Part shown: positions 15,806 to 23,769 of the stretch, piece by piece
Position numbering within the stretch: the stretch's first letter is position 1
How the letters are laid out: each line of letters opens with the position of its first letter
Notes under the pieces: model-generated
What the model was told of the DNA's origin: nothing
Seen by the model: the letters and a program-made list of their open reading frames with translations, nothing else
Database searches by the model: none
Made by a program: the position numbers and the translations under genes
NCBI GenBank assembly: GCA_004557655.1
Contig: SFGJ01000010.1
Location: forward strand, 10,585 to 74,584
Reading direction: 5' to 3'
DNA from: Clostridiales bacterium
GTDB taxonomy: Bacteria; Bacillota; Clostridia; Oscillospirales; Oscillospiraceae
Length of the DNA: 64,000 nucleotides

Positions 15806-16494
15806 GTTATATCAGCTCCTTTTTCCAAATTCAAAACCACATCTCCGTATTTGGCCATCAGCAGTGCGCCGGTAATCAGGTGGAACGCCTCATCTGTGAC
15901 CAATTCGGGAGACGCAAGGTCCGCAAGAGTAATATTGCAGCAGCCGACCGCAATGGCCTTCGCCGCCTGGTATACGCTGTATAGCTCCGGCTCGATCCCT
16001 CCGAGGCGGACGCTTTGGAAGTCAAAGCCGTCATTTCCGCATTTCCAGACCATCCTGCGCCAAAGGCTCTCGTATGCCGTGAGAAGGAAGAGGGCAGCTT
16101 TGTTCCGGTCGGACAAGCGCCAGCAGCGCTCTCGCCAGTGTGTCCATCTTCGCCGGTGGGCATCTGACAGGAAGAATTGAGGTTTCCGTTCTCTGAATTG
16201 CTGATGCATCCGTTTTCGGAGCTGTGGCCCCATAGAGAGTGCGAAGCAGTCCCGCACAAACTCATTCAGCTCCAGTACACCTGCTTCGATCCGTTCCTCT
16301 AGACAGGTGCATTCATACAGGCGGCACGAATGCTTGCGATCATAGTTCTGGCAGTATTTGCACGCCACATCTTTGGGCGTGTAATGAAATGGGCTGCGGT
16401 ATATCCCACCGCCTCGGGGCTTTTGTCCAGGCTGAGACATCATCAACTGCTCCATCGCCTGCAGCGGCGTGTCTCGCATGAAATAGCGCGGCAT
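15802..16494 (-). CDS. Cys-rich element protein of unknown function
   Basis: A 230-residue protein, first gene of the visible element operon. Residues 45-66 hold a Cys cluster (CKYCQNYDRKHSC, then ECTCLEE) that could bind zinc, followed by a basic stretch (RKRMHQQFRERK) and a mostly helical C-terminal half. I do not know a named family; similar proteins precede antirestriction genes in gut elements. The start follows AGAGAGGAGTTCACTT. The stop overlaps the ArdA start. DNA binding is possible from the Cys cluster and charge, not shown. Confidence 0.6.
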   Translation of the reverse strand: MPRYFMRDTPLQAMEQLMMSQPGQKPRGGGIYRSPFHYTPKDVACKYCQNYDRKHSCRLYECTCLEERIEAGVLELNEFVRDCFALSMGPQLRKRMHQQFRERKPQFFLSDAHRRRWTHWRERCWRLSDRNKAALFLLTAYESLWRRMVWKCGNDGFDFQSVRLGGIEPELYSVYQAAKAIAVGCCNITLADLASPELVTDEAFHLITGALLMAKYGDVVLNLEKGADIT

Positions 16495-16515
16495 AAGTGA
16501 ACTCCTCTCTGAAAC

Positions 16516-16553
16516 AAAAAAATGGCCGGAATCTTATTGCTAAGACTCCGGCC
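16516..16553 (-). terminator. Terminator-like hairpin in the leader of the ArdA operon
   Basis: On the minus strand a 13-bp stem with one mismatch (GGCCGGAGTCTTA / TAAGATTCCGGCC, loop GCAA) is followed by ATTTTTTTG. It ends 22 bp before the start codon at 16494, with the ribosome site right behind the T-run. It is either the terminator of something upstream or an attenuator for the element operon. Confidence 0.75.
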
Positions 16554-16560
16554 CACAAAA

Positions 16561-16885
16561 TATTAACGCTACAACCAGCGCCCTTTTTGAAATGAAAAAG
16601 GGCGCCGCTTTCTCAGTCCGTCAGTACCAACAAAACGACGCCTAATTCTTTGTGAGTTTTTTTGAGAAAAATACCGCTGCCAGTCGGAAAAATCGCCATT
16701 CAAAAAGGGCGCTGGCTGAATGCATCTGCCCGAAAAGGGAAAACGCCCAGTTCGAATCGGGGCAGACGCTCTGAAACAGCGATTTGCATCTATGGTTTGA
16801 AAGAAGAAATCCGGGCCCTAAAAAGCCTGGAAACGGTTGATGCGCCTGGCTTTTCGCCAGGCGCATCTATACCGTTTAGTTAATA
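16561..16885. other. Non-coding stretch rich in inverted repeats between element and tRNA-Cys
   Basis: No convincing gene. CCAGCGCCCTTTTTGAA (16575-16591) has a perfect inverted partner at 16699-16715 and a further half-copy AAAAAGGGCGC at 16595-16605, so two alternative hairpins can form. TCTGCCC (from 16725) pairs with GGGCAGA some 40 bp on. The stretch probably holds the end of the conjugative element and the tRNA 3' flank. Confidence 0.6.
16832..16876. repeat. Long hairpin downstream of the tRNA operon
   Basis: Arms AACGGT + GATGCGCCTGGC and GCCAGGCGCATC + ACCGTT form an 18-bp stem with a small internal bulge and a 5-nt loop, 10 bp beyond the 3' end of tRNA-Cys. No long T-run follows. 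It may terminate or protect the tRNA transcript, or mark the element junction. Confidence 0.65.
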
Positions 16886-16960
16886 TGGAGGTGACACCCG
16901 GATTTGAACCGGGGAATGAGGGTTTTGCAGACCCTTGCCTTACCACTTGGCTATGTCACC
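16886..16960 (-). tRNA. tRNA-Cys (GCA)
   Basis: A 75-nt cloverleaf with encoded CCA: acceptor GGTGACA / TGTCACC, anticodon loop CTGCAAA giving GCA, T arm GGTTCAAATCC. It is the last gene of the five-tRNA operon; its 3' end faces the conjugative element and could be the attachment site. Confidence 0.95.
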
Positions 16961-16992
16961 GCATAAGAGAGATCCGCAAGGTCCTCTCTGTT

Positions 16993-17068
16993 TGGAGCGG
17001 GCGACGAGGCTCGAACTCGCTACCTCGACCTTGGCAAGGTCGCGCTCTACCAGATGAGCTACGCCCGC
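16993..17068 (-). tRNA. tRNA-Gly (GCC)
   Basis: A 76-nt tRNA with encoded CCA: acceptor GCGGGCG / CGCCCGC, anticodon GCC within CTTGCCAAG, T arm AGTTCGAGCCT. Fourth gene of the operon. Confidence 0.95.
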
Positions 17069-17071
17069 AAA

Positions 17072-17147
<76 letters not shown>

Positions 17148-17151
17148 ATAT

Positions 17152-17228
17152 TGGCGACCAAGATGGGGCTCGAACCCACGACCTCCAGCGTGACAGGCTG
17201 GCGTTCTAACCAACTGAACTACTTGGCC
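17152..17228 (-). tRNA. tRNA-Asp (GTC)
   Basis: A 77-nt tRNA with encoded CCA: acceptor GGCCAAG, anticodon loop CTGTCAC giving GTC, T arm GGTTCGAGCCC. Second gene of the operon. Confidence 0.95.
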
Positions 17229-17235
17229 ATATCTT

Positions 17236-17312
17236 TGGTGGGAACAACTGGACTCGAACCAGTGACCCCCTGCTTGTAAGGCAGGTGCTCTAACCAGCTG
17301 AGCTATGCTCCC
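17236..17312 (-). tRNA. tRNA-Val (TAC)
   Basis: A 77-nt tRNA with encoded CCA: acceptor GGGAGCA / TGTTCCC, anticodon loop CTTACAA giving TAC, T arm GGTTCGAGTCC. First gene of the operon, about 34 bp after the -10 box. Confidence 0.95.
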
Positions 17313-17345
17313 GGGTCAGTCGTTCCACTCGTAACGACAGGGTTT

Positions 17346-17374
17346 ATTATACCGAATCGGCGCCCTGTTGTCAA
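17346..17374 (-). promoter_or_regulatory. Consensus sigma-A promoter of the tRNA operon
   Basis: On the minus strand TTGACA, a 17-bp spacer and TATAAT are a perfect match to the sigma-A consensus, as expected for a strong stable-RNA promoter. Transcription runs into tRNA-Val. Confidence 0.9.
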
Positions 17375-17397
17375 CACCAAATATTATATTTTGCCAA

Positions 17398-18291
17398 TTA
17401 TTTTTCCGCTTCCAGGCCCTCAATGATCTGCTGCAGCTGCCGGGCGGTGAACTCATACTCCGCGTCGCAGAACTGGCAGGTCATGTGACAGGAGCCCTGC
17501 TCGGCGAGGATGTTTTTCAGTTCCTCCGGACCCAGCGAGATCAGCGCGCGCTCCACCCGCTCCCGGCTGCAGTAGCACTTATACTCCACCGGATCGGACT
17601 GCAATATCTTCACCTCAAAGTCTGACAGAACGGTTTTCAGCAGGTGCTCCGGGTCGGGATCCTTATCCAGAATGGCAGACACATTGCCGGCAGCCATGAT
17701 GCCGCCCTCCACCTTGACGATGGTATCCTCGGACGCTCCGGGCATGAGCTGGATGAGATAGCCTCCGGCGGCCCGGACGCTCTGATCCCGCTCGATAAGC
17801 ACCCCCAGGCCGCAGGCCGTGGGGATCTGCTCCGACTCCACAAAATATCCGGCAATATCCTCGGCGATCTCCCCGCCCAGCAGATCCACGGTGCCCACAT
17901 AGGGCTCCTTCATATTCAGATCCTTTATAACGGTCATTGTGCCGCCCTCGGCCCCCACAGCCGCACCCACATCCAGCTTTCCGTCCGGCCGCAGGGGTAT
18001 ATCCACCTGGGGGTTGGCCACATACCCCCGGACATTGCCCGCCGGGTCAGCCACCGTCAGAATGGTTCCCAGAGGGCCTGTGCCCTTAATTTGCAGGGTC
18101 AGGCTGGCTCCCTGCCCCTTCAGGGCGTTGCCCATGAGGGAAGCTCCGGCCAGTGTGCGGCCCAATGCCGCCGTGGCCACCGGCAGGGTCTTGTGGATCT
18201 GCCGGGCACGCTCGGTAAGCTCCCGGCTGCTGACAGCCGCCGCCTGGACCATACCGTCGGATGTGATGGCTCTGACAATTCTATCGCTCAT
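17398..18291 (-). CDS. hslO: Hsp33 redox-regulated chaperone
   Basis: A 297-residue cytoplasmic holdase activated by oxidative stress. The C-terminal zinc centre is visible as KCYCS and CQFC (CxC and CxxC spaced about 32 residues apart), whose oxidation releases zinc and unfolds the linker to expose substrate-binding surface. The N-terminal domain starts RIVRAITSDG and holds GYVANPQVDIPL. Length matches the family. Third gene of a minus-strand unit yerC-methyltransferase-hslO, 21 bp after its neighbour. Confidence 0.95.
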   Translation of the reverse strand: MSDRIVRAITSDGMVQAAAVSSRELTERARQIHKTLPVATAALGRTLAGASLMGNALKGQGASLTLQIKGTGPLGTILTVADPAGNVRGYVANPQVDIPLRPDGKLDVGAAVGAEGGTMTVIKDLNMKEPYVGTVDLLGGEIAEDIAGYFVESEQIPTACGLGVLIERDQSVRAAGGYLIQLMPGASEDTIVKVEGGIMAAGNVSAILDKDPDPEHLLKTVLSDFEVKILQSDPVEYKCYCSRERVERALISLGPEELKNILAEQGSCHMTCQFCDAEYEFTARQLQQIIEGLEAEK

Positions 18292-18312
18292 AGTATGCTG
18301 TACCTTCTTTGA

Positions 18313-19053
18313 TTATTCTCTTGTGCAGCAGAAATAGATCCGCTGCTCGCCTTCTGCGGGTTTACGCAGGTGGCAGTCGCCGTAAACGCGGATGTCACCA
18401 AACCCGGCCTCCCGCAGCCACCGGGTCAGTTCCTCCGGGCTGTAGTAGCGCTGGCGGTGCAGCTCCGTGTCCCGACGGAAACGGCCGTCCCGTTCCCGGC
18501 GGAACAGATCCACCCAGTAAGAACAGACCTTCCGTCTGAATTCCGTGCGCCACACGCAGTAGGTGTCCTCTGTTTCGTCCAGAAACACCTGATCGTTCAG
18601 ACTTTGGAATTTCTCCAGCGTGTTTACATCAAAAATAAACTGACCTCCGGGGGCGATGAACAGATACAGCCGTCGGAAGGTGCGCTGCACATCAGCGGGC
18701 GCTGTGAGATAGTTCAGGCTGTCCAGGCAGCAGATGGCGGCATCCACGGTGCCATAGAGGTCCAGCTTGGGCATGGACTGCTGCAAAAAAATAGGAGCCT
18801 CGCCCGGTACGCTGCCGCTCTTCATCATGGCGGCGGCCAGCATCTCCTCCGAGGCGTCCGTCCCGATCATCTCATAGCCCCGGGCCGCGAGCAGCCAGGT
18901 CATGGTGCCGGTACCGCAGGCCAGATCCAGCACGGTATGCACCGGGATACGGCTGCGGGCAAACAGCTTTTCCAGATAGTCCGCCCGCTTTTCATAGCCC
19001 ACGTCCCCTGTCAGAGAATCATAGGCCCCGGCCAGGCCCTGGTATGCGTTCAT
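18313..19053 (-). CDS. Class I SAM-dependent methyltransferase
   Basis: A 246-residue soluble enzyme with motif I LDLACGTGTM (near residue 43), acidic end of strand 2 (IGTDASEEML) and motif IV CLDSLNY. The YxxLAxAYDxLT start is like that of YqeM-type small-molecule methyltransferases. Substrate unknown. It overlaps the YerC gene by 4 bp and precedes hslO, so it belongs to the same transcript. Confidence 0.85.
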   Translation of the reverse strand: MNAYQGLAGAYDSLTGDVGYEKRADYLEKLFARSRIPVHTVLDLACGTGTMTWLLAARGYEMIGTDASEEMLAAAMMKSGSVPGEAPIFLQQSMPKLDLYGTVDAAICCLDSLNYLTAPADVQRTFRRLYLFIAPGGQFIFDVNTLEKFQSLNDQVFLDETEDTYCVWRTEFRRKVCSYWVDLFRRERDGRFRRDTELHRQRYYSPEELTRWLREAGFGDIRVYGDCHLRKPAEGEQRIYFCCTRE

Positions 19054-19364
19054 CCCTCGCCGTTCTCCTTCATCTTCTCCAGAATGCTCTCGTAGCCGCC
19101 GGCGCCGTTGAGCAAAGAACGGTTCACCCGGCTGATGGTGGCGCTGGAGGCGCCGGTGCGCTCCAGAATATCGTTGTAGATCATGCCGTCATTGAGCAGC
19201 ATGGCCACCTCAAAGCGCTGCTCCATGGCACGCATTTCGGAAATAGTGCACAGATCCTGAAAAAAGTTATAGCACTCCTCCTCGGTCTCCAGCTTCAAAA
19301 TAGCCTTATACAGCAGGTCGCTCTTTTGTTTGGTGGCAATTTTGGACTTTGCAGGATGCAGCAT
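19050..19364 (-). CDS. YerC/YecD family TrpR-related repressor
   Basis: A 104-residue protein with the TrpR-like helix-turn-helix: LETEEECYNFFQDLCT, then EMRAMEQRFEVAMLL and the recognition part ERTGASSATISRVNR. Unlike TrpR, members of this family are of unknown ligand. The start at 19364 follows GAGGAGGGCGAATACT; a longer frame to 19439 is less likely because it lacks a ribosome site and family-like sequence. It may control its own three-gene unit (inference). Confidence 0.85.
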   Translation of the reverse strand: MLHPAKSKIATKQKSDLLYKAILKLETEEECYNFFQDLCTISEMRAMEQRFEVAMLLNDGMIYNDILERTGASSATISRVNRSLLNGAGGYESILEKMKENGEG

Positions 19365-19483
19365 AGTATTCGCCCTCCTCACGGTGAAGCATTTATACCA
19401 TGATTTTACCATTTTAGTTTGTGAAAGTAAAGAGGGCATGTGGAATTATTCGTTACATTTTTATTAACTTTGTGAAATTAGCC

Positions 19484-19512
19484 TTTACCTCGCGCGTATT
19501 TTCCTGTAAAAT
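19484..19512 (+). promoter_or_regulatory. Probable promoter of the zinc-ribbon membrane protein
   Basis: TTTACC, 17-bp spacer, TAAAAT, ending 41 bp before the start codon at 19553. Moderate match to sigma-A. Confidence 0.5.
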
Positions 19513-19552
19513 AATACGGATAAAAATCCCCTGCAGGAATCGAGGCAACGCT

Positions 19553-19972
19553 ATGAGTTTTTTTCAAAAACTGAGCAACGCACTTTCCCGTTTTATGTAC
19601 GGGCGCAACGGCTCTGACCAGCTTGGCTGGGCATCCATCATTTTGCTGTTGGTGCTCAACACGGTGAATCTCTTTCTCCGCAGCAGCAGCGACACCGTTT
19701 ATATGCTTCTGACCACGGCGGATTTTGTGCTGATGGTGTGGATCCTGTTTCGTATGTTCTCCCGCAATCTGCCCAAGCGGCGCAGGGAGAATGCTTGGTT
19801 TCTCGCTAAAATCGTGAACCCTGTTAAAAACCGCCGGATGCGCAGCATGGACAAGCAGCACAAATACTTTACCTGTCCCAACTGCCGCACCGTGTGCCGT
19901 GTACCCCGGGGCAAGGGCAACATCATCATCACCTGTCCCAAGTGTGGCGGCTCCATCCGCGGCAAGAGCTGA
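19553..19972 (+). CDS. Two-span membrane protein with C-terminal zinc ribbon
   Basis: A 139-residue protein. Two hydrophobic segments (about residues 25-42 and 48-67) are followed by a very basic stretch (RNLPKRRREN) and a zinc ribbon with CPNC and CPKC near the C terminus. Similar short proteins are widespread in Clostridia and have no assigned role. The start follows GAGGCAACGCT. It stands alone with its own promoter and terminator, transcribed away from yerC. Confidence 0.75.
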   Translation: MSFFQKLSNALSRFMYGRNGSDQLGWASIILLLVLNTVNLFLRSSSDTVYMLLTTADFVLMVWILFRMFSRNLPKRRRENAWFLAKIVNPVKNRRMRSMDKQHKYFTCPNCRTVCRVPRGKGNIIITCPKCGGSIRGKS

Positions 19973-19986
19973 ACCAAAAGCATCAG

Positions 19987-20021
19987 GCTCCCGCTTATGA
20001 AGCGGGAGCTTCTTATTTTTT
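19987..20021 (+). terminator. Intrinsic terminator
   Basis: Perfect 10-bp stem GCTCCCGCTT / AAGCGGGAGC with loop ATG... and TTCTTATTTTTT behind it, closing the 19553-19972 gene. Confidence 0.9.
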
Positions 20022-20025
20022 CCTC

Positions 20026-20054
20026 TTGCAAACATATGTTCTATCGGGTACAAT
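20026..20054 (+). promoter_or_regulatory. Promoter with overlapping LexA (SOS) box
   Basis: TTGCAA, 17-bp spacer, TACAAT. The sequence CAAACATATGTTCT at 20029-20042 matches the Firmicutes LexA/DinR box (CGAAC-4-GTTCG) at 12 of 14 positions and covers the -35 end and spacer, so LexA binding would block the promoter. It drives the Y-family polymerase. Confidence 0.8.
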
Positions 20055-20087
20055 GAAAGCATAAACCAGCGGAAAGGAGTGGGCGCC

Positions 20088-21572
20088 ATGTCCGGGGATA
20101 ATAAAACCTATATCGCAATTGACTTAAAATCCTTCTACGCCTCGGCAGAGTGCGTGTCCCGGGGGCTGGATCCTTTGTACACCAATCTGGTGGTGGCCGA
20201 TGCCTCCCGCACGGAAAAAACCATCTGTCTGGCGGTGTCGCCGTCCCTGAAGGCCTATGGTATTCCCGGCCGGGCCAGACTCTTTGAGGTGGTGCAGAAG
20301 GTGTCCGCCGTGAACGAAACCCGGCAGCGGGCCTATCCGCAGCACAAGCTGTATGTCCGGGAATATGACGATAGGCTCGTCCGCTCCGATCCTTCCCTGG
20401 CCCTGGATTATATCGTCGCTCCGCCCCGTATGGCCTACTACATGGATATTTCCACCAAGATTTATCAGATCTATCTGCAATATGTAGCCCCGGCGGACAT
20501 CCATGTCTATTCCATCGATGAGGTGTTCATCGACGCTACCCGGTATCTCCCTCTGTATGGCCTCACTCCCCGAGCCTTCGCTCAAAAGCTCATGGCGGCG
20601 GTGCTGCGGGAGACAGGCATCACCGCCACAGCGGGCATCGGGCCCAACCTGTTTTTGTGCAAGGTAGCCATGGATGTGGGGGCCAAGCACATAAAGCCGG
20701 ACAAAAACGGTGCCCGCATAGCGGAACTGGACGAATACAGCTTCCGGGAAAAACTGTGGTCTCACCGCCCGCTGACGGATTTCTGGCGGGTAGGCAAGGG
20801 CTACGCCAGAAAGCTGGAGGCCCACGGGATGTTCACTCTGGGGGATGTGGCCCGCCGCTCCCTGACGGACGAGGATCTGCTGTACCGGCTCTTCGGCATC
20901 AGCGCCGAACTGCTCATCGACCACGCCTGGGGCTGGGAGCCGGTAACTCTGGCGGACATCAAGTCATATCGTCCGGAGAAATGCTCCATGGGTGCCGGGC
21001 AGGTGCTCTCCTGCGCCTATCCGGCTTCAAAGGCCCGCATTGTGGTGCGGGAGATGGCGGACGCACTGGCGCTGGATCTGGTGGATAAGCGGCTGGTGGC
21101 GGGGCAACTGGTGCTCACCGTGGGGTATGATCGCACCGGAAGCACCGATGGGTACACCGGTCCCCGCACCACGGATCCCTATGGCCGCAGTATCCCTAAG
21201 CCGGCCCACGGCACGGAGTATCTCCCCTGCCCCACTGCCTCCTCCAAGTATATCATCGACGCTGCCATGGCCCTCTTTGACCGCATCGTAGATCCCCGCC
21301 TTCCTGTGCGGCGTATGAGCCTGGTGGCAGACCGGGTAACTGCGGAGGAGCTTACACACCGGCAGGTACAACCGGAGCAGATGGATCTCTTTGCCGACTA
21401 TGCCGCCCGCAAAGAGCAAGAAGCGGTCTTGGAAAAGGAAAAGCACCTGCAGCAGGCGGTGCTGGACATCAAGAAAAAATACGGCAAGAATGCCATTTTG
21501 AAGGGCATGAACTACGAGGAGGGCGCCACCGCAGCCCAGCGCAACCGCCAGATCGGCGGACACAAAGCATGA
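20088..21572 (+). CDS. Y-family translesion DNA polymerase (UmuC/UvrX-like)
   Basis: A 494-residue lesion-bypass polymerase. Catalytic blocks are visible: YIAIDLKSFYASAEC (first metal Asp and steric-gate region) at the N terminus and VYSIDEVFIDAT near residue 150 (Asp-Glu pair), then helix-hairpin-helix GIGPNLFLCKVAMD and a little-finger region; the C terminus is rich in charged residues. Such UvrX/UmuC-type proteins in Firmicutes pair with a YolD-like protein, as here 15 bp downstream. Start ATG 20088 follows AAAGGAG. The overlapping SOS box implies DNA-damage induction. Confidence 0.93.
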   Translation: MSGDNKTYIAIDLKSFYASAECVSRGLDPLYTNLVVADASRTEKTICLAVSPSLKAYGIPGRARLFEVVQKVSAVNETRQRAYPQHKLYVREYDDRLVRSDPSLALDYIVAPPRMAYYMDISTKIYQIYLQYVAPADIHVYSIDEVFIDATRYLPLYGLTPRAFAQKLMAAVLRETGITATAGIGPNLFLCKVAMDVGAKHIKPDKNGARIAELDEYSFREKLWSHRPLTDFWRVGKGYARKLEAHGMFTLGDVARRSLTDEDLLYRLFGISAELLIDHAWGWEPVTLADIKSYRPEKCSMGAGQVLSCAYPASKARIVVREMADALALDLVDKRLVAGQLVLTVGYDRTGSTDGYTGPRTTDPYGRSIPKPAHGTEYLPCPTASSKYIIDAAMALFDRIVDPRLPVRRMSLVADRVTAEELTHRQVQPEQMDLFADYAARKEQEAVLEKEKHLQQAVLDIKKKYGKNAILKGMNYEEGATAAQRNRQIGGHKA

Positions 21573-21587
21573 GGGAAGGAGAAAGCC

Positions 21588-21992
21588 ATGGGTGCATACG
21601 ATGACATTCTGCATCTGCCCCACCATCGCTCAGAGAAGTACCCCGCCATGTCCATGCGGGACCGGGCAGCGCAGTTCTCCTCCTTCCGGGCTCTCTCAGG
21701 CTACGAGGATGCCATTGACGAGACCTCCCGTCTGACAGACAGGCGCGCAGAGCGCAGCGAGGAGGAGCAGCGGCGGCTGGATGAGATTTTGCTGCGGCTG
21801 GAGGAGCATTTGTCAGAAAAACCAACCGTCACCATCACTTTTTTCCGCCCAGATCCACGGAAGGAAGGCGGTGCTTATCTGCAGCGCACCGGGTCTCTCC
21901 ACGCCATTGACCGGGTGGGCCGCAGGCTGGTGTTTCAGGATAAATGGGAGGTGCGTCTGGAGGATGTGTACGGCATTTCCGAAGAGGAATAA
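21588..21992 (+). CDS. YolD-like protein, partner of the Y-family polymerase
   Basis: A 134-residue soluble protein with the YolD-like layout: an N-terminal YDDILHLPHHRSEKYPAMS, MRDRAAQFSSFRAL stretch, a charged coiled helix (SEEEQRRLDEILLRLEEHL) and a C-terminal beta part (LVFQDKWEVRLEDVYGI). YolD proteins accompany UvrX/UmuC-like polymerases and are thought to act as their accessory subunit, analogous to UmuD (proposed in the literature, not shown here). Start follows GAAGGAGAAAGCC. Confidence 0.88.
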   Translation: MGAYDDILHLPHHRSEKYPAMSMRDRAAQFSSFRALSGYEDAIDETSRLTDRRAERSEEEQRRLDEILLRLEEHLSEKPTVTITFFRPDPRKEGGAYLQRTGSLHAIDRVGRRLVFQDKWEVRLEDVYGISEEE

Positions 21993-22024
21993 AAAAACGC
22001 TTGCCGGGAGGCAAGCGTTTTTTT
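21990..22024. terminator. Bidirectional terminator between yolD-like gene and prfC
   Basis: Stem AACGCTTGCC / GGCAAGCGTT, loop GGGA, flanked by A7 on the left and T7 on the right, so it works for both convergent genes. Confidence 0.92.
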
Positions 22025-22026
22025 AT

Positions 22027-23607
22027 TTACACGCTGAGCTGATCGTCCAGCACCAGGCCGGGGTTGTGCTTGGTGAGAAATCCCAGGGACCACGCGCCGC
22101 AGTAGGCGATGAAATAGCGGTCCCTGAAGTCCTGCAGCACACGGGAATCGGTGCACAACGTCATGTCCTGATAGTCACCCGCATAGCTCTTGATGCGGAT
22201 CAGGTGGCTATACGGCAGACCCTCCATCCGCAGCTCCACACCGTACTCGCTGCGCATCCGGTACTCAAATACATCAAACTGCAATGAACCCACTACGCCC
22301 ACCACGATGTCCTCGTAGCCGCTGCCGGGGAACTTGAAGATCTGGATGGCGCCCTCCTGAGCAATCTGCTGCACACCCTTGATGAACTGCTTGCGCTTCA
22401 TGGTATCCTTGGGAGACACGGAGCGGAACAGCTCCGGCTCAAAGGACGGAATGCCGGAATAGCGGAATTTCCTGCCGGGAACGGTAATGGTATCGCCGAT
22501 GGAGAAGATGCCGGGGTCAAACACGCCGATAATGTCGCCGGCGTAGGCCTCGTCCACGATCTCACGCTCCGCGGCCATCATAGCCTGAGGCTGAGACAGG
22601 CGCATCTTCCTGCCGGTCTGCACGTGGTAATACTCCGCGTCCCGCTCAAATTTGCCCGAGCAGACGCGCAGAAAGGCCAGACGGTCCCGATGGGCCTTGT
22701 TCATATTGGCCTGGATCTTAAACACAAAGGCGGAGAAATCCGGGGAGGACGCCTCCACCAGCCCCTCGTCGCTCTGGCGGGACAAAGGCGGCGTGGTCAT
22801 GCGCAAAAAGGACTCCAAAAACGGTTCCACACCGAAGTTGGTCAGCGCCGAGCCAAAAAACACCGGAGAAAGCTTGCCGCACTGCACCGCCTCCAGGTCG
22901 AACTCCGCACCCGCGCCCAGCAGTTCCACATCGTCCCGCAGGGTTCGGGTAAGCCGGTCGCCGATGAGCTCCGGCAGAGCGGGGTCATCCAGCTCCACCT
23001 CGGTGACGGCGGCTTTGCGGGCATGGCCCGCATCGGTGAAGTGCAGAATACGCTTCTTCTCCCGGTCATACACACCCTGAAACTCATTGCCGCAGCCGAT
23101 GGGCCAGTTCACGGGATAGGTGGCGATGCCCAGCTCCCGCTCCACCTCCTCACACAGCTCCAGAGGGCTCCGGGTCTCCCGGTCCATTTTGTTGACGAAG
23201 GTGAAAATGGGAATATGCCGCAGGGCACACACCTTGAAGAGCTTCCGGGTCTGGGGCTCCACGCCCTTGGCGCCGTCGATGACCATTACGGCACTGTCGG
23301 CAGCCATGAGGGTGCGGTAGGTGTCCTCGGAGAAATCCTGATGGCCGGGGGTGTCCAGAATATTGATGCAAAAGCCATCGTGGCGGAACTGCATCACCGA
23401 CGAGGTGACGGAGATGCCGCGCTGCTTTTCGATCTCCATCCAGTCGGAGGTGGCGGCCCGGGCACGCTTGCCCTTGACCTCGCCCGCCTGAGCAATGGCG
23501 CCGCCATAGAGCAAAAACTTCTCCGTCAATGTAGTTTTACCGGCGTCCGGGTGGGAAATGATGGCAAATGTCCGCCGCCGGGATATTTCTTCCAGTAATG
23601 AGGCCAT
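22027..23607 (-). CDS. prfC: Peptide chain release factor 3
   Basis: A 526-residue GTPase of the translation-factor class. G1 is HPDAGKTT, the switch region includes QRGISVTSS, G3 DTPGHQDF and G4 NKMDR. RF3 recycles RF1/RF2 from the ribosome after termination. Length and the ISRRRTFAIISHPDAGK start are typical. It is a single-gene unit with its own promoter at 23674-23702. Confidence 0.97.
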   Translation of the reverse strand: MASLLEEISRRRTFAIISHPDAGKTTLTEKFLLYGGAIAQAGEVKGKRARAATSDWMEIEKQRGISVTSSVMQFRHDGFCINILDTPGHQDFSEDTYRTLMAADSAVMVIDGAKGVEPQTRKLFKVCALRHIPIFTFVNKMDRETRSPLELCEEVERELGIATYPVNWPIGCGNEFQGVYDREKKRILHFTDAGHARKAAVTEVELDDPALPELIGDRLTRTLRDDVELLGAGAEFDLEAVQCGKLSPVFFGSALTNFGVEPFLESFLRMTTPPLSRQSDEGLVEASSPDFSAFVFKIQANMNKAHRDRLAFLRVCSGKFERDAEYYHVQTGRKMRLSQPQAMMAAEREIVDEAYAGDIIGVFDPGIFSIGDTITVPGRKFRYSGIPSFEPELFRSVSPKDTMKRKQFIKGVQQIAQEGAIQIFKFPGSGYEDIVVGVVGSLQFDVFEYRMRSEYGVELRMEGLPYSHLIRIKSYAGDYQDMTLCTDSRVLQDFRDRYFIAYCGAWSLGFLTKHNPGLVLDDQLSV

Positions 23608-23673
23608 AGGCTCCTCCTCCTAAGTATCACACGATCTTCCGCACCAGTATCCCTCCGGCGCAGAATCCATAAT

Positions 23674-23702
23674 ATTATACACGAGAATCACGGAAAAGTC
23701 TA
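23674..23702 (-). promoter_or_regulatory. Probable promoter of prfC
   Basis: On the minus strand TAGACT, 17-bp spacer, TATAAT; the -10 box is perfect, the -35 box weak. Confidence 0.6.
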
Positions 23703-23730
23703 TAAAATCCAAAAGATTTTTCCGGAAAAT

Positions 23731-23762
23731 GAAAAATGCCCGAGGCAGGCAGTGCCCCGGGC
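23731..23762 (-). terminator. Terminator of the cls-yhaM-PHP operon
   Basis: Stem GCCCGGGGCA / TGCCTCGGGC with one mismatch on the minus strand, then ATTTTTC, just after the PHP gene. Confidence 0.85.
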
Positions 23763-23769
23763 TTGTCCG

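Noticed and set aside
16642..16866. Short frames on both strands in the gap before tRNA-Cys
   Set aside because: No ribosome site, no recognisable sequence, and they run through inverted repeats.
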